A DNA stretch of 64,000 nt from CAXXOK01 sp963663285 (GCA_963663285.2 CAXXNI010000004.1:682001-746000); one strand, 5' to 3'; positions 32,738 through 41,797 are shown, counted from the first letter of the stretch. Numbers and translations are program-made. The notes: generated from the sequence alone by a model not told the origin.

Positions 32738-34432
32738 ATGAAAAAAGTGGTTATTATCGGGGGCGTTGCTGGCGGGGCATCCGCAGCAGCAAGAATCCGT
32801 CGTCTGGATGAAGATGTACAAATTGTAATTCTGGAAAGAGGCCCACATATTTCTTATTCCAATTGTGCTCTTCCGTTTTATCTGAGCCGAGTCGTCGAAG
32901 ACAGCGATTGGTTGTTAATGATGACTCCAGAGCGTTTTAAGAAACAGTATAATATCGATGTCTGCAACATGCGGGAAGCGATCGCGATCGATCGTGAGAA
33001 CAAGCTTGTGCAGGTCAAGAATCTTGAATCCGGTGAGGTGTACTGTGAATCATATGACAAGCTTGTTTTAGCTCCGGGCGCGGCTCCAGTGATGCCTCAG
33101 TCGATCAAGGGCATTGAAAAGCCGAACGTGTTTGGGCTACGAAACGTGGAAGATATCCGCAAACTGGATAACTATCTGCAGGAGAAGCAAGTAGAAGACG
33201 TTGTTGTGGTCGGCGGTGGATTTATCGGTGTCGAAGTCGCGGAAAATCTGGTTAAGGCAGGCAAACGCGTGCATCTTGTGGAAGGCATGAAGCAGATTTT
33301 GATGCCGTTTGACGAAGATATGGTTCAGACGCTACACAAGGAAATGATAGATAATGGTATAGACCTGATTCTTGATAATTCTGTGAGTGAGATCCAAAAT
33401 GAAAAGGTTATTTGTAAGTCTGGTAAGGAGATTAAAGCGGAAGCGGTTGTCATGGCAGTCGGCGTTCGCCCGGAAACCAGTTTGGCTATGCAGGCTGGCT
33501 TAGAACTGGGTGAGACTGGAGGCATCGCGATTGACACTAACTGTGAGACGTCTGATCCAGATATCTACGCTGTTGGTGATGCCGTGGAAGTTTATAGTGA
33601 ACTGATGCACAAAAAGACCCGCCTAACGATGGCGGGCATAGCGCAGTGGCAGGCTAGGACAGCTGCGGATCATATGTTTGGCAAAGCAGCTACGACCAAG
33701 GGGGTGCTGGGGTCTTCCGTGCTCCGGGTGTTCTCTTTAAATGCCGCCTGCACCGGCTTAAATGAACGCAATGCGCAACAGTTAGGGATCCCTTGTCAGT
33801 TTGCTTATGTACTGCCGAGTGATAAAGTTGGAATTATGCCAGAATCCAATCCTATGTTCTTTAAATTAATGTTTGAGGTTCCGACTGGGCGAATTGTTGG
33901 CGCACAGGCAATTGGCAAGGGTGAAGTGGATAAGCGTGTTAATGTAATAGCTGCTATGATCCGGATGAATGCAACGTTGGAGGATCTGAAGGATTTAGAA
34001 CTATGTTATTCTCCACTGTTCTCTACGGCAAAGGATGTTGTAAACTACGCAGCTCTAGTAGGACTGAATTTGTTGGAAGGCCGGTTCCGACAGGTGCCCG
34101 TTACTCAGGTAAGGAAATTGGTTGAAGAAAACGCATGTATCATTGATGTACGTGAGGCTGGAGAATATGAACAGGGCCATCTGATCGGTGCTATCAACAT
34201 CCCGCTGAGCAAGCTCCGCGAAAGGATTGATTGGATCCCAAAGGATAAGAGAGTTTATATGCACTGCCGTTCTTCGCAGCGTAGCTACAATGCAGTTATG
34301 GCACTTGTCAATAGAGGCTTTCATAACATCTACAATATTTCTGGATCATATCTGGGAATCAGCATGTATGAATACTTTATGGACAAGACCACTGGGCGAA
34401 AACCGATCGTAACGGAATATAATTTTAATTAA
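32738..34432 (+). CDS. CoA-disulfide reductase with C-terminal rhodanese domain
   Basis: 564 residues. FAD/NAD(P)H disulfide reductase: N-terminal FAD motif IIGGVAGGASAAARIRR, active cysteine Cys43 in SYSNCALPFYLS (single-Cys type as in CoA-disulfide reductase and NADH oxidase), NAD-binding VVVVGGGFIGVEVAENL, and FAD end DIYAVGDAVEV. A rhodanese domain from about residue 460 carries the active Cys510 in HCRSSQRS. Fused enzymes of this kind reduce CoA-disulfide, CoA-persulfide or polysulfide. In this locus it could keep CoA in thiol form for the acylating dehydrogenase. The ATG at 32738 follows AAGAGG at good spacing. Confidence 0.9.
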   Translation: MKKVVIIGGVAGGASAAARIRRLDEDVQIVILERGPHISYSNCALPFYLSRVVEDSDWLLMMTPERFKKQYNIDVCNMREAIAIDRENKLVQVKNLESGEVYCESYDKLVLAPGAAPVMPQSIKGIEKPNVFGLRNVEDIRKLDNYLQEKQVEDVVVVGGGFIGVEVAENLVKAGKRVHLVEGMKQILMPFDEDMVQTLHKEMIDNGIDLILDNSVSEIQNEKVICKSGKEIKAEAVVMAVGVRPETSLAMQAGLELGETGGIAIDTNCETSDPDIYAVGDAVEVYSELMHKKTRLTMAGIAQWQARTAADHMFGKAATTKGVLGSSVLRVFSLNAACTGLNERNAQQLGIPCQFAYVLPSDKVGIMPESNPMFFKLMFEVPTGRIVGAQAIGKGEVDKRVNVIAAMIRMNATLEDLKDLELCYSPLFSTAKDVVNYAALVGLNLLEGRFRQVPVTQVRKLVEENACIIDVREAGEYEQGHLIGAINIPLSKLRERIDWIPKDKRVYMHCRSSQRSYNAVMALVNRGFHNIYNISGSYLGISMYEYFMDKTTGRKPIVTEYNFN

Positions 34433-34639
34433 GAGATTGCGGATTCCAAAGCACATGCATCAGTAAAAACTTACATTTTAAGAGGTATCATTACGATTGC
34501 CTTTGCTAGTTTTGAATTTTGGATATTGAAGCGGACAAGTTGTTTTGATGGAGATGTTCATTGTTCCAAAAATTGGCATAGAGCAACACGTCAATCAACA
34601 GTCTCTACATCAGGCTACGGATATTCGGAGAGTGAAAAT

Positions 34640-34678
34640 AAAAAGGCTTTTCATATACCGCATATGAAAAGCCTTTTT
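34640..34678. terminator. Bidirectional terminator between convergent genes
   Basis: AAAAAGGCTTTTCATAT pairs perfectly with ATATGAAAAGCCTTTTT around a five-base loop. It separates the CoA-disulfide reductase (plus strand) from the ABM-domain gene (minus strand) and serves both. The 200 bases upstream of it show no gene. Confidence 0.9.
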
Positions 34679-34693
34679 TATAGAGCTAAAAAC

Positions 34694-34978
34694 TTATATT
34701 TCAGCGTAGAATTCGACGACTGGCTCTTCGGCGCAGAGCGCGCACATTTGAGGGAAGAGATCTTTTACATGCGGGGCATCCGCGTGGAAGGTATGACAAT
34801 CCTTTTCCTTGTAAACTTCAATAGTAGCATAGCGCTCAGCATCGGAAGTATCTTCGTGAAGCTGATAGATGATAACGCCTTCTTCTTTGTTGGAAATAGC
34901 ACCAAGTTTATTCGCGAGATCCTTAAAGGCTTCCTGCTGTTCCTTTTTAACAAAAAACTTAGCAATCACAGTATACAT
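34694..34978 (-). CDS. ABM-domain (LsrG/YgiN-like) small protein
   Basis: 94 residues of the antibiotic-biosynthesis-monooxygenase (ABM) fold: MYTVIAKFFVKKEQQEAFKD start, GVIIYQLHEDTSDAERYATIEVYKEKDCHTFHADAPHVKDL core. The family includes YgiN quinol monooxygenase and LsrG, an isomerase of phosphorylated autoinducer-2. The start is fixed by TAGGAGGAG on the minus strand; an in-frame ATG 14 codons upstream is not supported. It is the only minus-strand enzyme in this part of the cluster and is divergent from the FGGY kinase. A role in isomerising the phosphorylated sugar or clearing a reactive dicarbonyl is possible, but the sequence alone does not decide. Confidence 0.75.
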   Translation of the reverse strand: MYTVIAKFFVKKEQQEAFKDLANKLGAISNKEEGVIIYQLHEDTSDAERYATIEVYKEKDCHTFHADAPHVKDLFPQMCALCAEEPVVEFYAEI

Positions 34979-35283
34979 GATAACTCCTCCTAATATTGAT
35001 GTTTGATACCAAGTATGCATACCAACCGGATAAAATTAGTGTATCAAGAGTATGAAGACAAAACAACGCTATTTTTTAAGATGTATATTGCAATATATAA
35101 TAAAAAAGAAGTGCCTTTTGATTTTCAATGAGAGCTTTTACAGCGCCATATGAAGACATTGAAACATGAAAATAATAAAAAAAGACATATAGAATATTGG
35201 AATTTAACCTTATATTATTGGTGTAAATAGAATAAAATTATAGATAACAAAATCATATTTAGCAAATAAAGGAGGTTCTTCTT
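34979..35283. other. Divergent promoter region between ABM gene and FGGY kinase
   Basis: 305 AT-rich bases without an ORF. A perfect 10-base palindrome GTATGCATAC lies at 35013-35022, about 35 bases upstream of the ABM start, where an operator could sit. AAAGGAGG stands before the kinase start. I cannot define a convincing promoter for either direction, though several TATAAT-like stretches exist near 35210-35250. Confidence 0.45.
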
Positions 35284-36738
35284 ATGAAGCGGGCAATTTT
35301 AGGTGTAGACTTTGGATTGTCAAAGATCAACTCTACGCTGATTGATGTGGAAAATGGCGCTCTGCTATACGAAGCGGAAAAGCGCTATATATGGGAGCGA
35401 CAGTCTGACAATTATATGGACACTAATCCAGAACAACTTTGGGAGGTGTCCCAGCAGGTAACAGAGGAGATTCTGATGAAACGTGATCCGGCACAAATCG
35501 AGATCACGGCCGTCGTCCTATCCTGCTTCGGTGAAACCATCGTCCCAGTTGATGCGACTGGCAATCATCTGTATCCAATTCTGGGATCGAATGATATCCG
35601 GGCACTAGAGGAAGCTGCTGAAATTGCGAAGGTAATGCCAAACTATAGCAGCATTACTGGTGGATATGTAAGTCCTGCATCTGGTATCTCGAAGCTTCTT
35701 TGGATCAAGAATCATCACCATGAGGCTTTTGAAAAAACAGCGGGTTTCTTTTCTCTCCAGCAATATATACTAAAGAAGATGGGCATGGACCCGGTGAACG
35801 ATTATACATTAGCTTCTCGAAAGATGATGCTTGATATCCGGGAAAAGGCATGGTCAGAAGAAATCATGAAGTATCTGGAAATCACGCCGGAGCAGCTGGG
35901 CGCTGTGTATCCTTCCGCCCATGTGGTTGGTGAGATTGATCATTACGGCAGAGCTAATTTTGGGCGCAAGGTTACAGTAGTCGCCGGTGGGCATGACGCT
36001 TGCAGCTCTGCTCTGGGATTGGGCATTCCGCCTGAAAATGATGTAAGCCTGATTGGCAACAATGCTGGGACTTGGAACTTGATGAATTTATATTATAACC
36101 GGTTTGTGGATACAACTGTACACGCGCCAAAACTGACCCCAGGTAGCGGGCCAGTGAAGGGTAGCTATTATTTCCAAGCGGCAGGAGCCGTAGGCCCGCT
36201 GCTGGATTGGTTTGTGCATACTCTTTGTGGAGGCAAGAGTCTGGCGGAAGTTAGCAGTCAAGCGGTATATGATGCGACCTGCAATATACGCTTAACACAG
36301 GATCCAATGGAGGGAGACGGACGGCTCCGCGGAATCTCTCTGACAAGTGAACTGGAAGATGTTTTTACTGGTATTATCGAAAGTATTACTTTTCCGCTGA
36401 AGGACATGCTAGAGCAATTTGAGAACCTGACGGGTAGAAAATTCGAAGCCATGCGTATTAGCGCTGGCGGCGCAAAAGCAGATAACTGGGTGCAACTTAA
36501 AGCCAATGTGATGAATATTACAATGGAGCGTGTAGAGAATATTCAGGCTTCTGCTGTTGGAGCTGCAGTAAATGCTGCGGTAGGTGTTGGTATTTATTCG
36601 AATCATGATGAAGCTATTCGCAATATGGTGCGCGTCAACAAGATCTTTGAACCACAGCCTGAAATGGTGAGAAGATATCAGGAGCGTGCGGAAGAATTCA
36701 AGCAAATGAATGTTAAAGGACCGTGCTTCTTCCTATGA
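35284..36738 (+). CDS. FGGY family sugar kinase (xylulokinase/LsrK-like)
   Basis: 484 residues. ATP-dependent kinase of ketoses, polyols or similar compounds, with the actin-like fold. VDFGLSKINSTLIDVENG is the first phosphate loop, the catalytic base is Asp238 in AGGHDACSSALGLG, and MRISAGGAKADNWVQLKANVMN is the adenosine motif. GNNAGTWNLM replaces the common GTSAxxW-type strand. Family members act on xylulose, ribulose, glycerol or autoinducer-2; the substrate here is open. It is the only sugar kinase in the cluster, so it probably makes the phosphate ester cleaved by the DeoC-type aldolase. The stop overlaps the next start by four bases (ATGA). Confidence 0.88.
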   Translation: MKRAILGVDFGLSKINSTLIDVENGALLYEAEKRYIWERQSDNYMDTNPEQLWEVSQQVTEEILMKRDPAQIEITAVVLSCFGETIVPVDATGNHLYPILGSNDIRALEEAAEIAKVMPNYSSITGGYVSPASGISKLLWIKNHHHEAFEKTAGFFSLQQYILKKMGMDPVNDYTLASRKMMLDIREKAWSEEIMKYLEITPEQLGAVYPSAHVVGEIDHYGRANFGRKVTVVAGGHDACSSALGLGIPPENDVSLIGNNAGTWNLMNLYYNRFVDTTVHAPKLTPGSGPVKGSYYFQAAGAVGPLLDWFVHTLCGGKSLAEVSSQAVYDATCNIRLTQDPMEGDGRLRGISLTSELEDVFTGIIESITFPLKDMLEQFENLTGRKFEAMRISAGGAKADNWVQLKANVMNITMERVENIQASAVGAAVNAAVGVGIYSNHDEAIRNMVRVNKIFEPQPEMVRRYQERAEEFKQMNVKGPCFFL

Positions 36739-37352
36739 AAAGTCGAGAACAGAATGTATGCCGCTTTGTACTGATCAGGCATGGACAGACCTATTGGAAT
36801 CAAAAAAAGAAAATGCAGGGGCAGGTGAATATTCCCCTGAATATGAAAGGACATCAGCAAGCTAGAAAGCTGTCTGTAGAACTCCGTCAGTGTGACTTCG
36901 ATATGTGTTACAGCAGTCCGCTGATCCGCGCAGTACAGACGGCACATGCAGTCATCGGCAATGACGAGATCCCAATTATTAAAAATGAATTGCTTGCAGA
37001 ACAAGGATATGGAGTGTGCGAAGGCCAATGGCAACCGTTGGTTTTTCGCCTTCCATTGTTTACGATGTACCATTATTTGCACCATCCTGAGAAATATGTT
37101 CCGCCGATCGGCGGAGAATCCATGGAAGATATGGTTAAACGCGGCGGACGGGCACTCAATGAAGTGCTTCGTCCGGCTGCGGAGATGCATCGAATGGTAC
37201 TTGTTGGAGCACACGCCTCCATCATTTGTGCTATGCTGAACTGGATTGATAAGGTTCCGATCAGAGACTATTGGAGAAATATGCTTCAAAACTGTGGCTA
37301 TGCTGTGATTGAATATGTAAGCGGAAGCTGGAGAATAATAGAAAAACACTAA
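36735..37352 (+). CDS. Histidine phosphatase family (phosphoglycerate mutase-like) protein
   Basis: 205 residues. The catalytic motif RHGQT has its phospho-acceptor His at residue 16; further active-site parts are SSPLIRAVQTA, GGESMEDM and VGAHASI with the second His. Probably a phosphatase of a sugar phosphate or nucleotide rather than a mutase. It is translationally coupled to the FGGY kinase (ATGA overlap) and lacks a ribosome site of its own at the usual distance, so the kinase and phosphatase are made together; it could limit build-up of the phosphorylated sugar. Its stop codon abuts, base to base, the stop of the convergent AraC gene. Confidence 0.85.
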   Translation: MKSREQNVCRFVLIRHGQTYWNQKKKMQGQVNIPLNMKGHQQARKLSVELRQCDFDMCYSSPLIRAVQTAHAVIGNDEIPIIKNELLAEQGYGVCEGQWQPLVFRLPLFTMYHYLHHPEKYVPPIGGESMEDMVKRGGRALNEVLRPAAEMHRMVLVGAHASIICAMLNWIDKVPIRDYWRNMLQNCGYAVIEYVSGSWRIIEKH

Positions 37353-38351
37353 TCAGCGGATCAGATCGCTTGCTGACGTGCGATGCTCCTTACGATATTG
37401 CTGAGGAGATAATGTATGATATTTCTTAAAGGTGCGGTAGAAATTACTTGTGTGTGGGTATCCGACCAGAACAGAAATTTCTTCAATAGGCATATTCGTA
37501 CTTGATAGCAAAGTACAAGCGCGTTCCAATCGGTATGTTCGGACAATTTCTGAAAATGTCTGCCCGGTTTCTTTCTGAAGAAATGTGGAGATATAGTTTG
37601 GATGATAATGGAACTCATCTGATACCTGTGTCAGTGTTGTAGTCGAGCAATTGTCAGCGATGTAATGGAGGATTCCGCTTGTTAATGTCAGAGCTTTTTC
37701 GGTTCTGTTATATTCTTCCTGATGCAGGAAGAAATAGCGAGAAAAAAGAGCTAAAAGACTTGCCAGATTGGTATCTAGCAGCGTACCGTAACCTGGCTGC
37801 ATCTCAACATACTCTTCGATCAAGGCATCAAACACGCGGTGTATCTGAGGTGAAAGATTGGGATCTTTCCGGAAAATCATATATTTATGAGCGGCATTGA
37901 GTCGCCTATCTAACGGAGAGATAAAGAAGCTCAGCAGGGACTCATTCTTGGGAAGTACAGGCATTAATGAGTGCAGCAATAAATCCTTACGAACACGGAT
38001 TGATAAAATGACATCCTCCTTTGATTCATGAGCAAGCATGCAATGAGGAACGAAAGGCTGCGACAGGAAGATATCATGTTCCCTCAGAAGGATTTCGTTG
38101 CCATCAATGATCTCTTGGTACTCCCCCCGATATGCATAATTAATTAAAAAATAGTTATGGCGGTGGTATGGTTCTTCTTTCTCTATGGAGGAGTGAGCGC
38201 TTAAAATAATGGCGCCCAGCTTGTGAGGCGGAACTGGAGTTGGCATATCAAATAGTGGTTCTGTGAAACCTGGTAGAAACTGCTCGGTGTACGCTAAATG
38301 ATGATACTGTTCGATCAACGTGGTAATTGCAGATTCAATCTCAAAAGCCAT
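37353..38351 (-). CDS. AraC-family transcriptional regulator with N-terminal cupin
   Basis: 332 residues. The N-terminal half contains an AraC-type cupin sensor domain (YHRHNYFLINYAYRGEYQEIIDG, LREHDIFLSQPFVPHCM), the C-terminal 100 residues hold two helix-turn-helix motifs (TTTLTQVSDEFHYHPNYIST, PIEEISVLVGYPHTSNFYRTF). TTAGGAG precedes the start. Regulators of this class respond to a small ligand, often a sugar. Lying among the kinase, phosphatase and HAD genes, it is the only candidate regulator of the BMC cluster in the window and could bind the conserved leaders at 22171 and 26937. That link is inference. Confidence 0.88.
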   Translation of the reverse strand: MAFEIESAITTLIEQYHHLAYTEQFLPGFTEPLFDMPTPVPPHKLGAIILSAHSSIEKEEPYHRHNYFLINYAYRGEYQEIIDGNEILLREHDIFLSQPFVPHCMLAHESKEDVILSIRVRKDLLLHSLMPVLPKNESLLSFFISPLDRRLNAAHKYMIFRKDPNLSPQIHRVFDALIEEYVEMQPGYGTLLDTNLASLLALFSRYFFLHQEEYNRTEKALTLTSGILHYIADNCSTTTLTQVSDEFHYHPNYISTFLQKETGQTFSEIVRTYRLERACTLLSSTNMPIEEISVLVGYPHTSNFYRTFKKYHTLSPQQYRKEHRTSASDLIR

Positions 38352-38459
38352 TGTAATTCTCCTAACGCAGTAAGAATTGTAAGAAGAGCGACAATAAGTA
38401 AATTATATTCTTCGCATTTAAAATGTCAAATATTAATGTGAAAAGGAGGAAAGAAATAT

Positions 38460-39125
38460 ATGGGACACAGAAAAAGAACACTGGTTGCCTTTGATATGGA
38501 CGGAACTCTGATCCGCAATACCAATTCCATGGAGTTGGTAGGGAGCTTGAACGGGCATAAGAAGGAAATAAATGAAGTGTTTGATCGAATCAAGGGCGAG
38601 GAACGTTTGAATTGGGTCAAGGGTGACGCCATAATGGCAACTTACATGAAGGGAACAAAAGTGAGCGATATCGACGCATGGTTTGAAGCGCACGCAAGGA
38701 TCATTGGCGGTCTGGAACGATTGTTAAAGTCAATGAAACAAAACAACATGATGGCGATTCTGGTGACCAGCGGTCCGTTGGATGTCGCAAATTGTTTTCT
38801 ACGCAGATTTCCTTTCGAAGCCGTATATGGAAGTGAATATGAGGAAGAGAATGGGGAAATGACCGGTAGGATTGCTAAGCATATAATGGATTATGGTGGC
38901 AAATACGGCTGTATTGAAGATTTCTGCTCTAAGCATGGTTTGGACTCTTCGCTCACAATTGTTGTAGGGGACAGTTACTCAGATATAGAGGTTTTCCAGA
39001 AATGCAGACGTTCCATTTCTCTGAATGGAGATGATGAGCTGTGCCAATTTGCCCATAGAGAATTCCAAACAGAAGATATCCGCAATCTACTACCGCAGCT
39101 CCTTCTGTGGGAGAGGGAAGAATAA
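38460..39125 (+). CDS. HAD-family phosphatase (HAD-IB, SerB-like)
   Basis: 221 residues. Motif I FDMDGTL with nucleophile Asp12 and acid Asp14; motif II VTSGP; motif IV VGDSYSDIEVF. The cap insertion is short and helical as in phosphoserine-phosphatase-like enzymes. Substrate unknown. AGGAGG precedes the ATG. It is divergent from the AraC gene with a 108-base shared promoter region and 17 bases upstream of fructose-1,6-bisphosphatase, so probably in one operon with it. Confidence 0.82.
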   Translation: MGHRKRTLVAFDMDGTLIRNTNSMELVGSLNGHKKEINEVFDRIKGEERLNWVKGDAIMATYMKGTKVSDIDAWFEAHARIIGGLERLLKSMKQNNMMAILVTSGPLDVANCFLRRFPFEAVYGSEYEEENGEMTGRIAKHIMDYGGKYGCIEDFCSKHGLDSSLTIVVGDSYSDIEVFQKCRRSISLNGDDELCQFAHREFQTEDIRNLLPQLLLWEREE

Positions 39126-39142
39126 AATGAGGAGTTGATAAT

Positions 39143-41047
39143 GTGGAAGATACAGCCATGTTTTCGATTTTAACTGAATTATTCCCCACTAGGCAATCTC
39201 TATATACAGAAATCATTAATCTGCGAGCTATTTTAAATCTTCCACGTGGTACTGAACACTTCATAAGCGATGTTCATGGAGAATATGAAACATTTTGCCA
39301 TATTCTGAACAACTGCTCGGGTATTATCCGAGAGAAGATGGAGCTTTTATTTGGTTCAGCAATACCTCCAGAAGAGATAAACGAGCTTTTAACGCTTATA
39401 TATTACCCAACGGAAAAGCTGGCAAGGTTTCAAGTATTGAATGCATTAAATGACGACTGGTACACTAATACGATAAATAAGCTTATCTGCTTAAGTCGCA
39501 ATCTATCCTCTAAATATACGCGATCGAAAGTCCGCAAAGCAATGCCGCGCGATTATGCTTATGTTTTGGACGAGCTTCTACATGCACAACCTGATGAAGA
39601 TAACAACCAATACGTTTATCATCAAAAAATTCTGGAGACGATGATAAACTTAGGAAGTGGTGACGAATTTATAATCGCACTGAGCGAGCTCATAAAACGG
39701 CTTGCTGTAGATAAACTTCATATTGTCGGAGATATTTTTGATCGAGGGCCGCATGCAGAGAAAATAATGGATCTTCTGATGTGTTATCATGATGTTGACT
39801 TTGAATGGGGCAACCATGACATCCTTTGGATGGGTGCCGCGTGTGGAAACGATGCCTGTATTGCCGCCGCCGTACGCAATTGCTTAACCTATGACAACCT
39901 ATCGATTCTGGAAAGCGGATACGGTATTAGTTTGCGTTCTCTTACTTTGTTTGCACAGGAAACCTATCCACAAATGACGTTGCGGGACGCGATATTACAT
40001 ACGATTACTATCATCATGTTTAAGTTAGAAGGCCAATTGATAAAACGTAATCCGGATTTTCACATGGACAATCGTCGACTTTTACACCGATTGATACATA
40101 ATGCGAAAACTATACAAATTAACGGGGCGGAATGGGATGTAATGCAGATACCGCTACCGACAGTAAATATTGAAGATCCATATCGACTTTCTGAAGGTGA
40201 ATTAATAGTCGTAAATGGGTTGCGTTACTGTTTTTTACACAGCGAGCGGCTTCAGAAACATGTGGATTTTCTTTATCGCAACGGTAAGTTATATCGTATA
40301 TCGAACAACAACCTATTATTTCATGGCTGTGTTCCCATGAAAGAAGACGGCGGCTTTCTCAGTGAAGAATTCGAGGGTAGATGTTATTCTGGCCGAAGCT
40401 TGATGCAATATGATGAGGATATGGCCCGGACTGCACGTGAACAGAGCTCTCAAAAAGCAATTGATTTTATGTGGTATCTTTGGGGCTCGGACCGATCGCC
40501 TGTGTGCGGCAGACAGATGAAAACTTTTGAGCGTGCGTTTATTTTAAATAAAAGAGCTTGGGACGAAAAAGCTGATGCCTATTACAAGCACTGCGAAACA
40601 GCAAGTGGCTGCGAAACATTGCTTTGGGAATTTGGCTTAACATCACCAGAAGCTCATATTATTAATGGGCATACACCAATTCTGGTTAAAGATGGTGAGA
40701 GCCCAATCAAAGCAGGCGGCAGGTTAATCGTTATTGACGGGGGTTTTTGTCGGTCACTCCAGAAAAAAACGGGTATAGCTGGATATACGTTGATCGCAAA
40801 CTCTCACGGGCTTCGTATTTCAGCGCATCAACCGTTCACATCAATTGCGGCAGCACTAGATGGGAACGAAGATATTCACTCGGATTCATATGAATTCATG
40901 CGATTTCAAAAAAGAGTCATGGTGAGTGATACGGATAACGGACAAGCTATAAAACATAGAATAGAAATATTAGAGAAGTTGCTTGAGGCATACCGAAAAG
41001 GTTGGATTCAGGAGAGGGAGAAAAGAGCGAATGTCATTAATAAATAG
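39143..41047 (+). CDS. fbp: Fructose-1,6-bisphosphatase class III
   Basis: 634 residues, the normal size of Firmicutes class III FBPase, which removes the 1-phosphate of fructose-1,6-bisphosphate for gluconeogenesis. It contains the metallophosphatase motifs FISDVHGEYETF, VGDIFDRGPHAEKIM, WGNHDILWMG and INGHTPI. A GTG start at 39143 has AGGAG upstream; an ATG at 39158 is an alternative. It would let triose phosphate released by the aldolase be turned into hexose phosphate, which fits growth on the cluster's substrate as sole sugar. Confidence 0.93.
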   Translation: MEDTAMFSILTELFPTRQSLYTEIINLRAILNLPRGTEHFISDVHGEYETFCHILNNCSGIIREKMELLFGSAIPPEEINELLTLIYYPTEKLARFQVLNALNDDWYTNTINKLICLSRNLSSKYTRSKVRKAMPRDYAYVLDELLHAQPDEDNNQYVYHQKILETMINLGSGDEFIIALSELIKRLAVDKLHIVGDIFDRGPHAEKIMDLLMCYHDVDFEWGNHDILWMGAACGNDACIAAAVRNCLTYDNLSILESGYGISLRSLTLFAQETYPQMTLRDAILHTITIIMFKLEGQLIKRNPDFHMDNRRLLHRLIHNAKTIQINGAEWDVMQIPLPTVNIEDPYRLSEGELIVVNGLRYCFLHSERLQKHVDFLYRNGKLYRISNNNLLFHGCVPMKEDGGFLSEEFEGRCYSGRSLMQYDEDMARTAREQSSQKAIDFMWYLWGSDRSPVCGRQMKTFERAFILNKRAWDEKADAYYKHCETASGCETLLWEFGLTSPEAHIINGHTPILVKDGESPIKAGGRLIVIDGGFCRSLQKKTGIAGYTLIANSHGLRISAHQPFTSIAAALDGNEDIHSDSYEFMRFQKRVMVSDTDNGQAIKHRIEILEKLLEAYRKGWIQEREKRANVINK

Positions 41048-41102
41048 TTCTAAGATGTAAATCGATGCTATCTAGTTCAATACTAGCAAAGGAGACAATT
41101 TA

Positions 41103-41306
41103 ATGCGAAGGTCACTAGTTGTTTCAGCGAATGTCGCAACAGTAGGATGGAGTCATAACATTTTGGAAGTCCAATTGTACAATGGGAAAATTTTCGAATA
41201 TTGTAACGTAACCAAATCAGAGTTTGATAATCTTATGAATTCTTCGTCATTTGAGATTGCATTATCACAACTTAAGGAAACGCATCATTATTACCGTATC
41301 GTTTAG
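41103..41306 (+). CDS. KTSC-domain small protein
   Basis: 67 residues. The pattern VATVGWSHNILEVQLYNGKIFEYCNV followed by SEFDNLMNSSSFEIAL is that of the KTSC domain, a small lysyl-tRNA-synthetase-C-terminal-like fold of unknown function, found alone or fused to nucleic-acid proteins. AGGAGAC precedes the ATG. It stands alone, 55 bases after fbp. The family is common in genomes with prophages and mobile elements but also occurs as a free gene. Confidence 0.65.
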   Translation: MRRSLVVSANVATVGWSHNILEVQLYNGKIFEYCNVTKSEFDNLMNSSSFEIALSQLKETHHYYRIV

Positions 41307-41797
41307 CTTTTTATACTACCGAAATATCAGATGACAGAACCAATTAGTATGGGTTCTGATGCATGCGATGTTAGTAACCCACTTTACGTTGGGGTATATA
41401 GACTGTAAGAACCATTTAAGGAAATTTGGATATTAACATTCTGCTAAAATTAGATCACTATATCTGCATTATGCTGAATCTGGAAGATACAAAGACTCGT
41501 TTATCACATAGACATGAACAAGACCGTTGCGTATGTTCTGGACTACATTTACCTATAAATTCTGCTCGGCTAACGGTTGACAATGCAAGCTGTTGACTTG
41601 CTTTCGCTCCTTACGTAATGTATAATTATGTGGTCATATCGCCCTCGATATAAATGGTGTTACGAAGAACGAACCTGAGGTGCGCATGAATAATCGGAGT
41701 TGATGATGCTGTATAGTTGCGGCATAGCAGACAATGTATTATTATACAGTTATTGATGGCCTAATACTTTGATAGGATGATACACAAGGACTGTATT
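41307..41797. other. Intergenic region upstream of nadABC
   Basis: 491 bases without an ORF that I can support. It contains a weak hairpin without T-tract (CAGAACC with GGTTCTG, 41335-41358) and a promoter at 41598-41626. The long leader between promoter and nadA (about 170 bases) could host a regulator site; I cannot recognise a riboswitch or a NiaR operator. Confidence 0.5.
41598..41626 (+). promoter_or_regulatory. Promoter of the nadABC operon
   Basis: TTGCTT and a consensus TATAAT separated by 17 bases. Confidence 0.7.

Noticed and set aside
34526..34993. 155-codon plus-strand ORF
   Set aside because: It runs through a perfect terminator and antisense to the ABM-domain gene, which has a good ribosome site and a family match.
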